Shown: one piece after another, positions 7,426 to 7,628 of the stretch
Numbering within the stretch: position 1 is the first letter of the stretch
Layout of the letters: every line of letters starts with the position of its first letter
From: Alphaproteobacteria bacterium
GTDB lineage: Bacteria; Pseudomonadota; Alphaproteobacteria; UBA7887
Direction: 5' to 3'
Length of the DNA stretch: 7,628 bases
Assembly: GCA_028289725.1 (NCBI GenBank)
Contig: JANQOH010000474.1
Coordinates: forward strand, 1-7,628
Translations under genes and position numbers: made by a program
The notes under the pieces: model-generated
The model's database searches: none
Seen by the model: the letters and a program-made list of their open reading frames with translations, nothing else
What the model was told of the DNA's origin: nothing

Positions 7426-7628
7426 CTATTTCTCCTCGGTCTTGCCGCCTGAAGCCTTCGGCTTCGCTGCGGGCTTTTTCGCCGCCGGTTTCTTGGCGGC
7501 AGGCTTCTTCGCGGCGGCGGATTTAGTCTCGGTCTGGCTATCAGCTTTGGCGGCTGGTTTCTTCGCCGCCGGCTTCGTGGCCGCAGGTTTCGCCTCGGTT
7601 TTGGCGTCGTCGGTCTTCGCCGCCGTCT
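7426..7628 (-). CDS. rplU: Lys/Ala/Pro-rich C-terminal tail, presumed ribosomal protein L21 (runs off right edge)
   Basis: I translated this by hand: 66 codons are visible before the TAG at 7426-7428, with no stop in frame up to the window edge. The residues are almost only Lys, Ala, Pro, Thr, Glu and Asp, with repeated KKPAA-type units and the ending ASGGKTEEK. None of the folded L21 core is inside the window. The name rests on position, since rplU directly precedes rpmA in most bacteria, and on the knowledge that several alphaproteobacterial L21 proteins carry such basic tails. A tail of at least 66 residues would make the protein far longer than the roughly 103 residues of E. coli L21. An unrelated histone H1-like protein is the main alternative. 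Confidence 0.7.
   Translation of the reverse strand, partial: TAAKTDDAKTEAKPAATKPAAKKPAAKADSQTETKSAAAKKPAAKKPAAKKPAAKPKASGGKTEEK
7432..7437 (-). promoter_or_regulatory. Shine-Dalgarno of rpmA
   Basis: GAGGAG on the minus strand lies 8 bases before the rpmA ATG. It is inside the last codons of the upstream gene (the Glu-Glu-Lys-stop end), so ribosomes finishing that gene can pass directly to rpmA. This is the strongest ribosome binding site in the window. Confidence 0.85.
7459..7590 (-). repeat. Tandem KKPAA-type coding repeats
   Basis: Within the presumed L21 tail, units of the form Lys-Lys-Pro-Ala-Ala or close variants (Lys-Pro-Ala-Ala, Thr-Lys-Pro-Ala-Ala) recur. Three are contiguous near 7471-7509 (period 15 bases), and others are spaced further upstream. 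The DNA units are similar but not identical, with Ala and Lys codons varying. It is a low-complexity coding repeat, not an intergenic element. Confidence 0.75.

Overview
The window is a compact, GC-rich stretch of chromosomal housekeeping genes, and every supported gene lies on the minus strand. In transcription order, from high to low coordinates, the genes are: the C-terminal tail of a protein that is most likely ribosomal L21 (rplU, cut by the window edge), rpmA (L27), a GNAT acetyltransferase, obgE, proB, proA, nadD, rsfS, gpmI, and the N-terminal part of an EnvC-like murein hydrolase activator cut by the left edge. From general knowledge, this order is familiar in Alphaproteobacteria, particularly Rhodospirillales-like lineages. 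The protein sequences (Lys/Ala/Pro-rich tail ahead of L27, NadD, RsfS and Obg style) fit that assignment. I cannot name a species.

Layout. 7426-7628 is the low-complexity tail of the gene upstream of rpmA. 7142-7423 is rpmA, followed by two hairpins at 7055-7134; the second is a textbook intrinsic terminator for the minus strand. 6484-7026 is the GNAT, 5456-6487 obgE, 4320-5468 proB, 3037-4323 proA, 2369-2965 nadD (start unresolved), 2007-2420 rsfS (start unresolved), 405-1967 gpmI, and 1-418 the EnvC-like gene (partial). GNAT/obgE, obgE/proB, proB/proA and gpmI/EnvC-like overlap by 4 to 14 bases, so the block from the GNAT onward reads as one translationally coupled operon. No non-coding gap exceeds about 120 bases.

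How the genes fit together. L21, L27, ObgE and RsfS act on the large ribosomal subunit. ProB and ProA make the first two committed steps of proline synthesis. NadD makes NAD precursors, GpmI serves glycolysis and gluconeogenesis, and the EnvC-like protein would work at the septal cell wall. This is a conserved growth-related cluster, not a defence or mobile region. I found no CRISPR array, tRNA, rRNA, insertion sequence or prophage.

The points worth a second look are modest. nadD has no ATG, GTG or TTG that would include its first conserved strand, and a CTG overlapping the proA stop is the natural candidate. rlmH is missing from its usual place between rsfS and gpmI. A strong terminator sits between rpmA and the obgE operon. 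The presumed L21 tail is long and repetitive. I see no evidence of a previously undescribed biological system here.
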